Below, piece after piece: positions 12,443 to 20,800 of a stretch of 25,471 bases of DNA; the stretch's first letter is position 1, and each line of letters begins with the position of its first letter. Position numbers and translations under genes: made by a program. Location: positions 1 to 25,471 of the forward strand of contig DATKZQ010000195.1 of NCBI GenBank assembly GCA_035527895.1, in the 5' to 3' direction. Source of the DNA: JADFWK01 sp035527895 (GTDB lineage: Bacteria > Desulfobacterota > DSM-4660 > Desulfatiglandales > B25-G16). The notes under the pieces are model-generated. The model was not told the origin of the DNA, made no database searches, and was given only the letters and a program-made list of their open reading frames with translations.

Positions 12443-13234
12443 ATGATCGTGATGTCAAAGCCCAAGGCGGTTTTCTACAACAGGTCACTGGAAAGGGCCT
12501 TACAGATGCTGACGGCCTTCTCCTTTGATGTTCGCGAACTGACCTTGCGTGAGCTATCGGAGAGCTTACACCTTCCAAAGGCTACCGTTTACAGACTGGC
12601 CTCGACCCTAACCGACTATGACTTTCTTCGATACGATGAGAAGTTGAAGAAATACTCCCTCGGATTACAGCTATTTGAGCTGGGAAGCATCGTTTTTGCC
12701 TCCTTCTCTCTGAGAAAAGCGGCTTCTCCTCACCTCGATCAACTTCATTCCAGGCTGGGGAAGACGATCTTCCTGGGAATCTTTCAGGCAGACGAGGTAA
12801 TTTACATTGACAAGAGAGAAAGCGTTCTCAATCCTATCAGGTTCGCCTCCGAGGTAGGGAGACGCCGCCCACCGTATTTCGGCATGTTTGGTCAAATCCT
12901 TATGGCCTTTTTGAGCGACGAAGAGGTTGACAGAATATTGAAAAAGGACCCCCTTAAGCCCATCACTAAGAAGTCTATAACCGAAAAGGGTAAATTCAAG
13001 GAACGGCTTCGCGAGATTCGCGAGCAAGGATTCTTTATTGACAGAGAAGAAGCGATAGATGGCATTACCGGGATATCTGCTCCTGTTAGGGATTACACGG
13101 GCAATGTTGTTGCTGCTTTGGGAGTAAGCTTCATCTCTTCATCTGAGGACTCCCAAGGAGCACTGAAGATAAGAAAAGCGGTATGTGAGACAGCAAAAAG
13201 AATATCCCGGAACCTGGGCAGTCCTCAAGAATGA
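12443..13234 (+). CDS. IclR-family transcriptional regulator
   Basis: A 263-aa protein, normal for the family. The N-terminal winged helix spans about 11-72, with the helix-turn-helix in LTLRELSESLHLPKATVYRL. The effector-binding GAF-like IclR domain spans about 85-255, including IYIDKRES, the RPPYFGMFGQILMAFL helix and the GFFIDREEAIDGITGISAPV ligand-pocket segment. IclR proteins bind small organic effectors and commonly control aromatic or organic-acid catabolism. It is divergent in no way from its locus: it sits just upstream and in the same direction as the transporter and catabolic genes, so it is their probable local regulator. ATG codons at 12443 and 12452 are both possible; no strong ribosome site distinguishes them. 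Confidence 0.92.
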   Translation: MIVMSKPKAVFYNRSLERALQMLTAFSFDVRELTLRELSESLHLPKATVYRLASTLTDYDFLRYDEKLKKYSLGLQLFELGSIVFASFSLRKAASPHLDQLHSRLGKTIFLGIFQADEVIYIDKRESVLNPIRFASEVGRRRPPYFGMFGQILMAFLSDEEVDRILKKDPLKPITKKSITEKGKFKERLREIREQGFFIDREEAIDGITGISAPVRDYTGNVVAALGVSFISSSEDSQGALKIRKAVCETAKRISRNLGSPQE

Positions 13235-13245
13235 TGAATTATCAA

Positions 13246-13279
13246 TGACTCTCAAATTAACACCACTATTTGAGAGTCA
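13246..13279. terminator. 12-bp perfect hairpin after the IclR gene
   Basis: Tgactctcaaat (13246-13257) and atttgagagtca (13268-13279) are exact complements around a 10-base loop, 12 bases past the IclR stop codon. There is no T run, so it may act as a weak terminator or mRNA 3' stabiliser, or as a protein-binding palindrome upstream of the transporter operon. Confidence 0.45.
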
Positions 13280-13420
13280 CCCAAATCCTGATTTACACCC
13301 GCAGACTGGCTAACCCTTTCTCCTCTTTAGGGGTGCTGAAATGGGCATTATTGAGGCTCACATGAATACTGCTGACAATGAGTGGTCTCTTACATCCTAC
13401 AGCCCTTTTTCTGTTTGGGA

Positions 13421-13451
13421 AGAGGTTCCGAGTATTCAGAGACGGACCTCT
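13421..13451. promoter_or_regulatory. Inverted repeat upstream of the binding-protein gene
   Basis: Agaggttcc (13421-13429) and ggacctct (13444-13451) are complementary with one bulged base and a 14-base centre, about 40 bases before the ATG. It could be a 5'-UTR hairpin or an IclR site. A weak promoter-like pair TTGAGG (13351-13356) and GACAAT (13374-13379) with a 17-base spacer lies upstream. Confidence 0.3.
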
Positions 13452-13490
13452 AAATCATAACCACCATTAACCAAGAAGGAGGGGAAAGCT

Positions 13491-14780
13491 ATGAAAACGA
13501 AAAAAATCGGTAACAATGGCCTAACTCGGAGAGAATTCATTAAAACAGTAGGAGTTGCCGGGGTTGCCGCAGCCGGGGTCTCCTTTCTGCCCCTAAGATC
13601 TCCAGCCGCAGCTAGGGACTATATCCTGATTGGCCATCCAACCCCGGCCACTGGCCCTATCGCCCCTTTTGGAGAAACCTCTGCATGGGCTGATAAGCGT
13701 GCTATGGCTGAAATCAACAAGGAGGGCGGTATATTCATTAAGGAGCTGGGCAAGAAGCTGCCAGTAAAAGTCAAAGCGGCGGACACTGAAAGCAATCCAA
13801 CCAAGGCCGCTGAAGTGGCCTCTAAGCTGATCTTGCACGACAAGGTCGATCTGATGGTGGTTGCCCACACACCTGACACGGTCAATCCGGTGGGAGCCAT
13901 CTGTGAAAGGTATCAGGTCCCTTGCATCTCTTCTGTGGCGCCCATTGAGTCGTGGCTGACCGGAGGGCCTTACAAATGGACCTTCCACTTCTTTTGGAAT
14001 TTGGGGCAAATCATCGATGTCTACACAGGCATGTGGGATGAATATGCCGGCAAGACCAGCAAGGTTGTGGGAGGTTTCTGGCCCAATGATCCTGATGGAG
14101 CGGTCTGGGCCGTGGAGTTTGGAAAGAAGCTGAAACAAATGGGTTATAAGGTGGTGGACGTGGGAAGGTTCCCCTATGGCATGCAGGATTTCAGCGGTTT
14201 TATAAGCACCTGGGAAAAAGAGAAGGTGGATATCCTCACAGGGGTGCCCATCCCGCCTGATTGGGCAACCTGCTGGAGGCAGTGCCACCAGCGGGGATTC
14301 TTTCCCAAGATTGCTAGTATTGGTAAGGCGATCCTATTCCCCGCTGCAGTTGACGCCATAGGCGGTGATCTTCCGAGCGGTCTCACGAGTGAGGTCTGGT
14401 GGACCCCTCTGCATCCTTTTAAATCATCCCTCACTGGGAATTCTTGCATGGATTTGGCCGACTCTTGGACTAAGGAAACCGGAAGGCAGTGGACTCAGCC
14501 GCAAGGGTTTGATTACGCAGCCTTTGAGATCGCAGCCGACTGCTTGAAGCGGGCAGGTTCCTTGGACAAAAAGAAAATCAGGGAGGCCCTGATCCAACTA
14601 GACCTGGATACAGTGGTAGGTCCCATCAAATTCAATGAAAAGAATTTCTCGCTTACACCCCTGGTAGGAGGGCAGTGGGTTAAGGGCAAGAAATGGCCTT
14701 GGGAACTCGAGATCGTTTACAACAGGGAGGCCACCAGCATCCCCACCACAGCTGAAATGGTCTTCCCACTTCCTCGGTAG
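13491..14780 (+). CDS. Periplasmic substrate-binding protein of a branched-chain-amino-acid-type ABC importer (Tat-exported)
   Basis: This 429-aa protein captures the ligand for the importer encoded downstream. Residues 1-42 are a twin-arginine signal: LTRREFIKT followed by the hydrophobic VGVAGVAAAGVSFLPL and an Ala-rich cleavage region. The mature part opens YILIGHPTPATGPIAPFGE, the LivK/Peripla_BP_6 start. It continues with the AADTESNPTKAAEVASKLI helix and the DLMVVAHTPDTVNPVGAICE strand of the ligand cleft. A GGAGGGG ribosome site supports the start. Many members of this family take up aromatic acids, amides or other organic acids rather than amino acids, which fits the catabolic genes here. 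Tat export suggests folding before secretion. Ligand identity cannot be read from sequence. Confidence 0.92.
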   Translation: MKTKKIGNNGLTRREFIKTVGVAGVAAAGVSFLPLRSPAAARDYILIGHPTPATGPIAPFGETSAWADKRAMAEINKEGGIFIKELGKKLPVKVKAADTESNPTKAAEVASKLILHDKVDLMVVAHTPDTVNPVGAICERYQVPCISSVAPIESWLTGGPYKWTFHFFWNLGQIIDVYTGMWDEYAGKTSKVVGGFWPNDPDGAVWAVEFGKKLKQMGYKVVDVGRFPYGMQDFSGFISTWEKEKVDILTGVPIPPDWATCWRQCHQRGFFPKIASIGKAILFPAAVDAIGGDLPSGLTSEVWWTPLHPFKSSLTGNSCMDLADSWTKETGRQWTQPQGFDYAAFEIAADCLKRAGSLDKKKIREALIQLDLDTVVGPIKFNEKNFSLTPLVGGQWVKGKKWPWELEIVYNREATSIPTTAEMVFPLPR

Positions 14781-14787
14781 CATGTAG

Positions 14788-14823
14788 AAACGACCCCTCT
14801 TGATGATTCAAGAGGGGTCGTTT
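14788..14823 (+). terminator. 16-bp perfect hairpin between binding protein and ATPase genes
   Basis: Aaacgacccctcttga (14788-14803), a TGAT tetraloop (14804-14807), and the exact complement (14808-14823) ending in TTT. Position right after the binding-protein stop codon suggests partial termination or 3' protection. This would yield more binding protein than membrane complex. The short T tract implies read-through into the downstream genes. Confidence 0.75.
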
Positions 14824-15033
14824 ATGAATACGGAAGGGGATCTACGTGAAGAAATTGTAAGCATTCCAGCAATAAGACTGGAAATGGAGAGAATACCAGA
14901 AGTCGGGGCCTTCTTCCTGCCGCATTCCTTTTGTGAAAATCATGCCTTTATCGGGCAGTTAGGCGTTCATTTTATGATGATTTCCCCATCAGCAAAATGG
15001 GAAGGCGCTCATGTCCCATATACTAACTATTGA
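14824..15033 (+). CDS. Possible small ORF overlapping the LivG start (doubtful)
   Basis: A 69-codon frame from ATG at 14824 begins MNTEGDLREEIVSIPAIRLE and runs 23 bases into the next gene in another frame. Its start lies at the foot of the terminator hairpin, and the only possible ribosome site (gagggg) is inside the stem. No family is recognised. It may be spurious or a remnant left by rearrangement between the two transporter genes. Confidence 0.2.
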   Translation: MNTEGDLREEIVSIPAIRLEMERIPEVGAFFLPHSFCENHAFIGQLGVHFMMISPSAKWEGAHVPYTNY

Positions 15034-15736
15034 GAGACTTACCAAATCCTTTGGGAAAGTGATGGCGGTTGATAACCTTAGCCTCCAAGTGAATCACGGC
15101 GAGATACTGGGTATCATCGGTCCCAATGGTGCTGGAAAAACGACCCTGTTCAACCTCATTACCGGTGAGATCAGACCTGACCGAGGGAAGGTTGTGTTCA
15201 ATGGAACGGATGTGACCTTTGCCCACACTTACAGGCGATGTCGCATGGGCATAGCTCGCACATACCAGATCCCGAGGCCCTTTCTGAACATGAGCGTACT
15301 GGAAAACATTTTGGTCGGCGGCGTTTATGGCGCTGCCATGGGTTATGGGCAATCCAAACAGAAATGTGAAGAAATTCTCGAAAAGACCGGTTTGCTCTCC
15401 AAGAAGAATTTCCTTGCAGAATCCCTGACTTTTCTGGATCGGAAGAGATTAGAACTGGCAAAGGCACTTTCTACGTGCCCCACGCTTCTTCTCGTAGATG
15501 AGGTTGCCGGTGGGCTCACTGAATCGGAGATAGAGGAGGTCTTGGAGACAATAAAATCCGCACGGCAAGATGGGATAACAGTGCTATGGGTGGAACACAT
15601 CATGATGGCCATGCAAAAGGGCCCCGATCGATTGCTCGTTATGGACTTTGGTCAAAAACTCTTCTACGGAACGCCTGAAGAGGCGCTAGAATCAAAAAAG
15701 GTCCAGGAAGTTTATCTGGGGACTGAGGAAGACTGA
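15011..15736 (+). CDS. ABC transporter ATPase, LivG type
   Basis: One of the two ATPases of the importer, 241 aa. Walker A is GPNGAGKTT (37-45). The Q loop is at Q86 within ARTYQIPRPF. Walker B with catalytic Glu is LLLVDE (159-164) and the switch His is H196. The ABC signature is degenerate: ESLTFLDRKRLELAKAL instead of LSGGQ, a variation seen in LivG-type proteins that rely on the partner's signature. A GGGAAGG ribosome site lies before the ATG. Its stop overlaps the next start by one base (TGATG), so the two ATPases are translated together. Confidence 0.93.
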   Translation: MSHILTIERLTKSFGKVMAVDNLSLQVNHGEILGIIGPNGAGKTTLFNLITGEIRPDRGKVVFNGTDVTFAHTYRRCRMGIARTYQIPRPFLNMSVLENILVGGVYGAAMGYGQSKQKCEEILEKTGLLSKKNFLAESLTFLDRKRLELAKALSTCPTLLLVDEVAGGLTESEIEEVLETIKSARQDGITVLWVEHIMMAMQKGPDRLLVMDFGQKLFYGTPEEALESKKVQEVYLGTEED

Positions 15737-16443
15737 TGTCCATGCTTGAGGTGAGGGATTTGGACGTTTACCATGGGAAGTTCCAAGCCCTATCGGGCGT
15801 TGAGCTCGATGTGGAAAGAGGCCAAATCGTATCCCTCTTGGGCGCCAATGGCGCGGGCAAGTCAACGCTTCTCAAAACCATCTCCGGGGTCTTGAAACCT
15901 GCTTCCGGAACCATCTACTTTGATGAGAAGAGGATCGATGGCCTGGGGCCCCATAATATTGTAGACTTAGGGATGGGTTTGGTCCCAGAGGGCCGAAAGA
16001 TTTTCTCCGCCCTGACTGTTCGCCAAAACCTCCTGATTGGATCCTATACTCCCAGGGCCCGCAAGACGAGAAATGAGACCCTTGAAAATGTCTTTCACCT
16101 TTTCCCTTTACTTGAAAAGAGGAGCCGCCAAAAGGGAACGGACCTCAGTGGAGGTGAGCAGCAGATGCTGTCCATTGGCAGGGCCCTCATGTCACAGCCT
16201 CGTTTTATCATCTTCGATGAGATCTCTCTGGGACTGAGCCCCCTGGTGGTCAAAGAACTTTACAAGACCATCAAGCGAATCAATCAAGACGGCATGACAG
16301 AGGTCTTGGTGGAACAGGATGTGAAGCGAAGTCTCAAGGTTGCTGACTTTGCCTATATCCTTCAGGAGGGCAGGATTACGCTGAAAGGGAACCCACGGGA
16401 TTTCACTGAAGAAGCGGTGAAGAAGGCCTATTTTGGCGTCTGA
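15736..16443 (+). CDS. ABC transporter ATPase, LivF type
   Basis: The second ATPase, 235 aa. It has Walker A GANGAGKS (36-43), a canonical signature LSGGEQQ (137-143) and Walker B FIIFDE (157-162). LVEQDV replaces the switch His with Gln, as usual in LivF proteins. It overlaps the LivG-type gene by one base. The pair would energise uptake through the two permeases that follow. Confidence 0.93.
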   Translation: MSMLEVRDLDVYHGKFQALSGVELDVERGQIVSLLGANGAGKSTLLKTISGVLKPASGTIYFDEKRIDGLGPHNIVDLGMGLVPEGRKIFSALTVRQNLLIGSYTPRARKTRNETLENVFHLFPLLEKRSRQKGTDLSGGEQQMLSIGRALMSQPRFIIFDEISLGLSPLVVKELYKTIKRINQDGMTEVLVEQDVKRSLKVADFAYILQEGRITLKGNPRDFTEEAVKKAYFGV

Positions 16444-16516
16444 GTTTAGGAAATATCCGCCCTTCAGGGTCGCTTATTTTGCAATCAATTCGAGGATGAG
16501 AAAAGGATAACCAATT

Positions 16517-17380
16517 ATGATACAATTCCTAGAACCGATTATCAATGGCATTTTGCTGGGAGGCCTCTATGCGGTTGTCGGCATAGGACTCTCCGTGATC
16601 TTCGGAATTATGAGACAGGTTAACCTGGCGCACGGCGAACTGATGATTCTTGCAAGCTATTTTAGTCTTCTCACTCTGCAACTATTAGGGCTGCATCCTT
16701 TGCTGACTTTTCTTTTGGTTCTTCCGGCTATGTTTATCTTCGGTTATCTGATACAGACCTTTCTTTTTAATCGGGTAATGGGAAAAGGAATGGAGCCCTT
16801 CCTCATGATCTCCTTCGGGCTTTCAATCATCTTGCAAAACGCCTTACTGCTTATCTTCACCCCTGATGCCCGTTCACTGAAGAGCAGTCTCGTCATCCAG
16901 AGCCTCAATGTGTATGGCCTTTTTCACGTGCCGTTGATTTACATAGTCAATTGCGCAGTGAGCATTCTGGTAATCGGTCTACTCCATCAGTTCATGAAGA
17001 GGACCTATCTCGGGTGGGCCATCAGTGCCTCGGCTGAAGACCTGAGCGCCGCCAAACTAATGGGTATTAATCCGAAAAGGGTTTATGCCTTGGCCATGGG
17101 CATTGCAGCGGTAACTGCTGCTATCTCAGGGGTGCTCGTCGGTATGACTTTTACGTTCTACCCTCATTCCGGCACCCAGTACCTGATCATTGCGTTCGGC
17201 GTAGTCATTATCGGAGGTCTGGGAAGTCTACCCGGAACATTTGTGGGAGGTCTCATTTTGGGCATTTCTCAATTGGTTGGCGGGCGTATTATTGGACCCG
17301 GATTTCAGTTGTTAAGTGGCTATATCATCCTGCTGGTGGTGCTGACCATCAGGCCTCAGGGAATATTGGGAAGGGGGTAG
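16517..17380 (+). CDS. Branched-chain-type ABC permease, LivH type
   Basis: A 287-aa integral membrane protein with about eight hydrophobic segments. The family start FLEPIINGILLGGLYAVVGI, the GIMRQVNLAHGELMILASY motif and the later FGVVIIGGLGSLPGTFVGGL loop (ATPase contact) are all present. AAAGGA precedes the ATG. It forms the translocation pore with the next gene product. Confidence 0.93.
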   Translation: MIQFLEPIINGILLGGLYAVVGIGLSVIFGIMRQVNLAHGELMILASYFSLLTLQLLGLHPLLTFLLVLPAMFIFGYLIQTFLFNRVMGKGMEPFLMISFGLSIILQNALLLIFTPDARSLKSSLVIQSLNVYGLFHVPLIYIVNCAVSILVIGLLHQFMKRTYLGWAISASAEDLSAAKLMGINPKRVYALAMGIAAVTAAISGVLVGMTFTFYPHSGTQYLIIAFGVVIIGGLGSLPGTFVGGLILGISQLVGGRIIGPGFQLLSGYIILLVVLTIRPQGILGRG

Positions 17381-17388
17381 CCGTCCCC

Positions 17389-18327
17389 ATGTCAGCCAAA
17401 CGGATTCGCTTTATTGTAATCATTCTAGCTTTGGCAGTCCTTTTGACCACACCCCTTTGGGCCTCACGTTATGTGGTGAACGTCTGGTCGCTCATATGTA
17501 TTTACGCGGCGTTGGCCTCCATGTGGAACCTTCTGGCTGGCTATTCCGGCATGATCTCTCTGGGTCAACAGATGTTTATCGGACTGGGGGGATATACCCT
17601 TGCCGTATTGTCCGTGTACTATGGGCTTCCCATTTCCCTGAGCGTTCTCCTGGGAGGGATGATATCCGTGATCCTTGCGGTCCTTATCTCCCTGCCTATC
17701 TTCAGAATGAAAGGGGTTTACTTTGCGATCGGAACCTGGATCATCGCTGAGGCATTGGGAATCTGTTTCAGTAATTGGGGGTACGTCAGATACGGGATGG
17801 GCATGTTTATACAGCCTGCCTATAAACTCTCCATGTCCTCGATTTATTATGCGGCTGTGATAATCTGCATTGGTTCAATTGCTCTCGTCTATCTTCTGCT
17901 TCGTTCAAATCTCGGCCTCGCGTTGATGGCAATTCGAGATGACGATGTTGCATCAGAGGCCGTGGGGGTCAATATTTTTCGCTGCAAGTTTACCTGTTTT
18001 TTGATTAGTGCTTTTGTTACAGGCATTGCGGCGGGAATATTGTACTTGAATGCTATATTCATCCAACCCTTTGAGGCCTTCGGGATTGGCTGGACCGTAA
18101 AGCTGCTTTTTATCGTTATTATCGGAGGCATTGGGACTGTGGAAGGCCCGATTGCTGGAGCCATCATCTTTGTATTCTTACAGCAATACCTTTCAGAATA
18201 TGTGGGTTTTAACCTGATCATTTTCGGTACCATCGCCATTATGGTGATCTTTTTTGCGCCTAAAGGTATTGTAGGGACATTCCAGAATAAATTCGGCGTA
18301 GAGCTCTTTCCGGTCCGTCGCCAGTAA
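17389..18327 (+). CDS. Branched-chain-type ABC permease, LivM type
   Basis: A 312-aa membrane protein starting 8 bases after the LivH-type stop. Family landmarks are NLLAGYSGMISLGQQMFIGL, the AIRDDDVASEAVGVN cytoplasmic coupling loop and the IVIIGGIGTVEGPIAGAIIF motif. The C-terminus reads IFFAPKGIVGTFQNKFG. It completes the transporter. Gene order here is K-G-F-H-M rather than the commoner K-H-M-G-F. Confidence 0.93.
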   Translation: MSAKRIRFIVIILALAVLLTTPLWASRYVVNVWSLICIYAALASMWNLLAGYSGMISLGQQMFIGLGGYTLAVLSVYYGLPISLSVLLGGMISVILAVLISLPIFRMKGVYFAIGTWIIAEALGICFSNWGYVRYGMGMFIQPAYKLSMSSIYYAAVIICIGSIALVYLLLRSNLGLALMAIRDDDVASEAVGVNIFRCKFTCFLISAFVTGIAAGILYLNAIFIQPFEAFGIGWTVKLLFIVIIGGIGTVEGPIAGAIIFVFLQQYLSEYVGFNLIIFGTIAIMVIFFAPKGIVGTFQNKFGVELFPVRRQ

Positions 18328-18491
18328 TTGAATGAATGGGTAACTTCCCGCTGAGCTGGAAAAGGCGGCAATGTTGATAACATACGGGTGTTTGGCCCAA
18401 TTGCGTTATCGGGTAGTCGTTCCAAAAATAGTCACAAGGTGAGTTCAGTCTCAGAGCGTTTCGTGTATTTATAAAAAACAGTTATCTCTTT

Positions 18492-18560
18492 TTGAAGATT
18501 GAAGATTTATTGAAATCATTTGGTGACATAACAGTAACCAAAGGATTAAAAAATGACCCC
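18492..18560 (+). pseudogene. Possible 5' vestige of a LivG-type ATPase gene
   Basis: In one frame the sequence reads LKIEDLLKSFGDITVTKGL (TTG as Leu). This resembles the first 20 residues of LivG-type ATPases; the intact copy at 15011 begins LTIERLTKSFGKVMAVDNL after four residues. The resemblance stops after about 20 residues and there is no Walker A. Its position after livM is where livG sits in the usual gene order, so it may be what is left after the ATPase genes were displaced. The match is short. Confidence 0.4.
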
Positions 18561-18597
18561 GGCTATAGCGTGAGGTTATTACAAGGAGGGGGAAGGA

Positions 18598-19377
18598 GTG
18601 GATGGAGACGATGTGATTTGCAGGAAAGAGAGGGCGATTGCATATATTACGATAAACAGAGAGAAGGCATACAATGCCTTAAACAGCGCCATCATGGAGG
18701 GACTTGAGAAAATATTCTTGGAATTAGAGCACGATGAAGAGGTAATGGTAGTGGTCATTACCGGAGCAGGCCAAAAGGCCTTTGTTTCAGGGGCTGATGT
18801 AAAGGAGATAAAGGAAGCGGGCAATAAAAGGTCTAAGCTCATAGCAAAGGGCCAACAGGTCTTCTCCAGGATTAGGAACTCAAGCAAGGTTGTGGTAGCG
18901 GCCGTCAATGGCTACGCCCTGGGTGGAGGATGTGAGCTTGCCATGTCCTGTGATATCAGAATTGCCTCAGATAACGCAAAGTTTGGCCTCACCGAGGCGA
19001 AACTTGGGCTCATGCCCGGTTATGGGGGGACACAATTGCTTCCAAGGCTTGTTGGAACGGGAGCGGCCAAATATTTGATCTTCTCAGGTGAGATGATAAC
19101 CGCCCAGGAAGCGTATCGCCTAGGGCTCGTAGAGAAAGTCTGCAAAAATGAAACCCTTATGGAAGAAGTCGACGAGTTGGCAAAAAAGATCTCTTCCAAT
19201 GGCCATTTTGCAGTTAGGGCCTGCAAGCGGGCCATAAATCTTGGGACACAACTGTCCCTCGATGATGCCTTGAAGCTTGAGCTTGAGATCTATGATAAGG
19301 TGGCTCGTTCAAACGATGCGGAGGAGGGCATCGTGGCCTTTCTGGAGAAAAGGGCCCCAATGTTCAAAGGAACGTGA
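18598..19377 (+). CDS. Crotonase-family enoyl-CoA hydratase/isomerase
   Basis: A 259-aa protein of normal crotonase length, acting on acyl-CoA thioesters. The oxyanion-hole segments are AFVSGADVKEI (about 61-71) and NGYALGGGCELAMSCDI (104-120). Both glutamates used by enoyl-CoA hydratases are kept: E113 in GGGCE and E133 in the TEAKLGLMPGYGGTQ segment. Hydratase chemistry is therefore possible. The start is GTG with an AAGGAGG ribosome site just upstream. It lies between the transporter and the phosphotransferase genes, suggesting that the imported compound becomes a CoA ester. Substrate unknown. Confidence 0.92.
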   Translation: MDGDDVICRKERAIAYITINREKAYNALNSAIMEGLEKIFLELEHDEEVMVVVITGAGQKAFVSGADVKEIKEAGNKRSKLIAKGQQVFSRIRNSSKVVVAAVNGYALGGGCELAMSCDIRIASDNAKFGLTEAKLGLMPGYGGTQLLPRLVGTGAAKYLIFSGEMITAQEAYRLGLVEKVCKNETLMEEVDELAKKISSNGHFAVRACKRAINLGTQLSLDDALKLELEIYDKVARSNDAEEGIVAFLEKRAPMFKGT

Positions 19378-19806
19378 TCGACCTGCAAAAAGACCGCCTG
19401 GAAACCCACGGTAAAAGACAGGATGAGTGTGTGAAAAAGCTTTAGCCCTACGCTCCTTACGGCGCGGGTTCATCTCATCCGTTCACTCTGGTGCCATATG
19501 CAGCACCTGCAGCGGAAAAGATGAAATCCCTTGTTCATCAGGCGGGGGGCAGGTTGCGACCGTGAAGCCTCCATTTTTTGGGTGTTGACTCAGATTTCTT
19601 CTTTTTTGTAGTTCCATTAAATGAAATGGGAATTGATTACATAAACGAGCAACGAAATAATGATTACGCCCCGGAAGGCATAGTCCAGAAAACCCAAAAG
19701 GGGCTGCAAGGGGCAGCAAATATTAAGAGCACCAAGAAAACAACCAAAACACGTCCCAGGTTCACCCCATGGACCTGAGGATTTTACTCGCGAGGATGGA
19801 ATTGCC
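19378..19806. other. Intergenic stretch before the ATP-grasp subunit gene
   Basis: About 430 bases without a supported gene. It is richer in A and T near 19590-19740. A TTGACT at 19587 has no good partner -10. No convincing terminator or operator was seen, so whether the phosphotransferase genes have their own promoter is open. Confidence 0.4.
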
Positions 19807-20766
19807 ATGTTCACAAAGAAATTCGAAGAGATAAACAAGGACATGTTTCAGGAATGTGGTGGCAAGGCGGCCCACTTGGGTGAGTTGACCTCGCTGAAGC
19901 TCCGCGTTCCCAAGGGCTTTTGCGTTGTGGATAAAGCTTACTCCCATCACCTGAAGACCAACAACCTTGAAGACCAGTTAGCTACGATAGCAGACAGCAT
20001 TAACTTTGAGGATTTTCAAGATATGGAAGAAAAGGCGAGCCGTATTCGATTACTGATCCAGAATGCCCCGGTGCCACGAGAGATCGAGAAAGAAATCATT
20101 GAAGGTTACGAGGGTCTCTCTGGAGAAGTGTCGGCGCCATTCGTGGCGGTCCGATCATCCGTAGCCGTGAAGGACTCCCAGGTATCGTCCTTCCCGGGAA
20201 TGATGGACACATATCACTACGTCCAAGGTGCAAAGGACGTAGTCGAGAACGTGAGAAATTGCTGGGCATCTGTTTGGTCAGGACGCGCTTCATTCTCTCG
20301 TTACAACAAGAACATAGACCACAGAAGGGCCGTAATTGCACCGACGATTCAGCTGATGGTGAACTCAGAAATCGCCGGCGTGGCTTTTACTGTAAATCCG
20401 GTAAGCGGCCAAGCGGATGAAATAGTTATTGAGGCGAACTGGGGGTTAGGAGAGGCAGTAGTTAGCGGAAGGTGTTTATGTGATTTTTACACAGCGGAAA
20501 AGGCACAGCGTACCGTCAAAGAAAAGAGGATTGGACGAAAAGAGCAGAAATTTATTCAGGTGGAAGGAAGTGGAGCTGAATGGGTTGAAGTTGAACCTGA
20601 GAAGGTCAATCAGCCAACGCTTACCGAGACACAAATTGCCGAGATTTGCGAGATGGCGTGCATGATTGAGGATCATTATGGGTATCCTCAAGACGTCGAG
20701 TGGGCATACGAAAAAGGCGATCTTTATATTCTGCAGGCGCGAAGAGCTCGGGTGGGTGGTGAGTAA
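19807..20766 (+). CDS. Stand-alone ATP-grasp subunit like the N-terminal half of PEP synthase (PpsB-like)
   Basis: A 319-aa protein equal to the PPDK_N/ATP-grasp domain of PEP synthase and nothing more. Landmarks in order are GGKAAHLGEL (18-27), AVRSSVAVKD (114-123), SFPGMMDTY (128-136), GVAFTVNPVSG (191-201), EANWGLGEAVVSG (209-221), DVEWA (296-300) and LYILQARR (306-313). This domain uses ATP to phosphorylate a histidine on a separate swivelling domain, which here is encoded at 23535-25259. The protein 2 (about 40 kDa) subunit of phenylphosphate synthase has this same makeup. It ends 34 bases before the amidohydrolase gene. The acceptor substrate is unknown. It is not a truncated PEP synthase gene: the frame is clean and the missing parts lie in another gene of the cluster. 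Confidence 0.88.
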   Translation: MFTKKFEEINKDMFQECGGKAAHLGELTSLKLRVPKGFCVVDKAYSHHLKTNNLEDQLATIADSINFEDFQDMEEKASRIRLLIQNAPVPREIEKEIIEGYEGLSGEVSAPFVAVRSSVAVKDSQVSSFPGMMDTYHYVQGAKDVVENVRNCWASVWSGRASFSRYNKNIDHRRAVIAPTIQLMVNSEIAGVAFTVNPVSGQADEIVIEANWGLGEAVVSGRCLCDFYTAEKAQRTVKEKRIGRKEQKFIQVEGSGAEWVEVEPEKVNQPTLTETQIAEICEMACMIEDHYGYPQDVEWAYEKGDLYILQARRARVGGE

Positions 20767-20800
20767 AAAGCCAAAAAATTCAAAAACGGAGGATAATAAA

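Noticed and set aside
20666..20800. N-terminal extension of the amidohydrolase
   Set aside because: It overlaps the end of the ATP-grasp gene in another frame; the DVHNH motif must be close to the N-terminus and GGAGG precedes ATG 20801.
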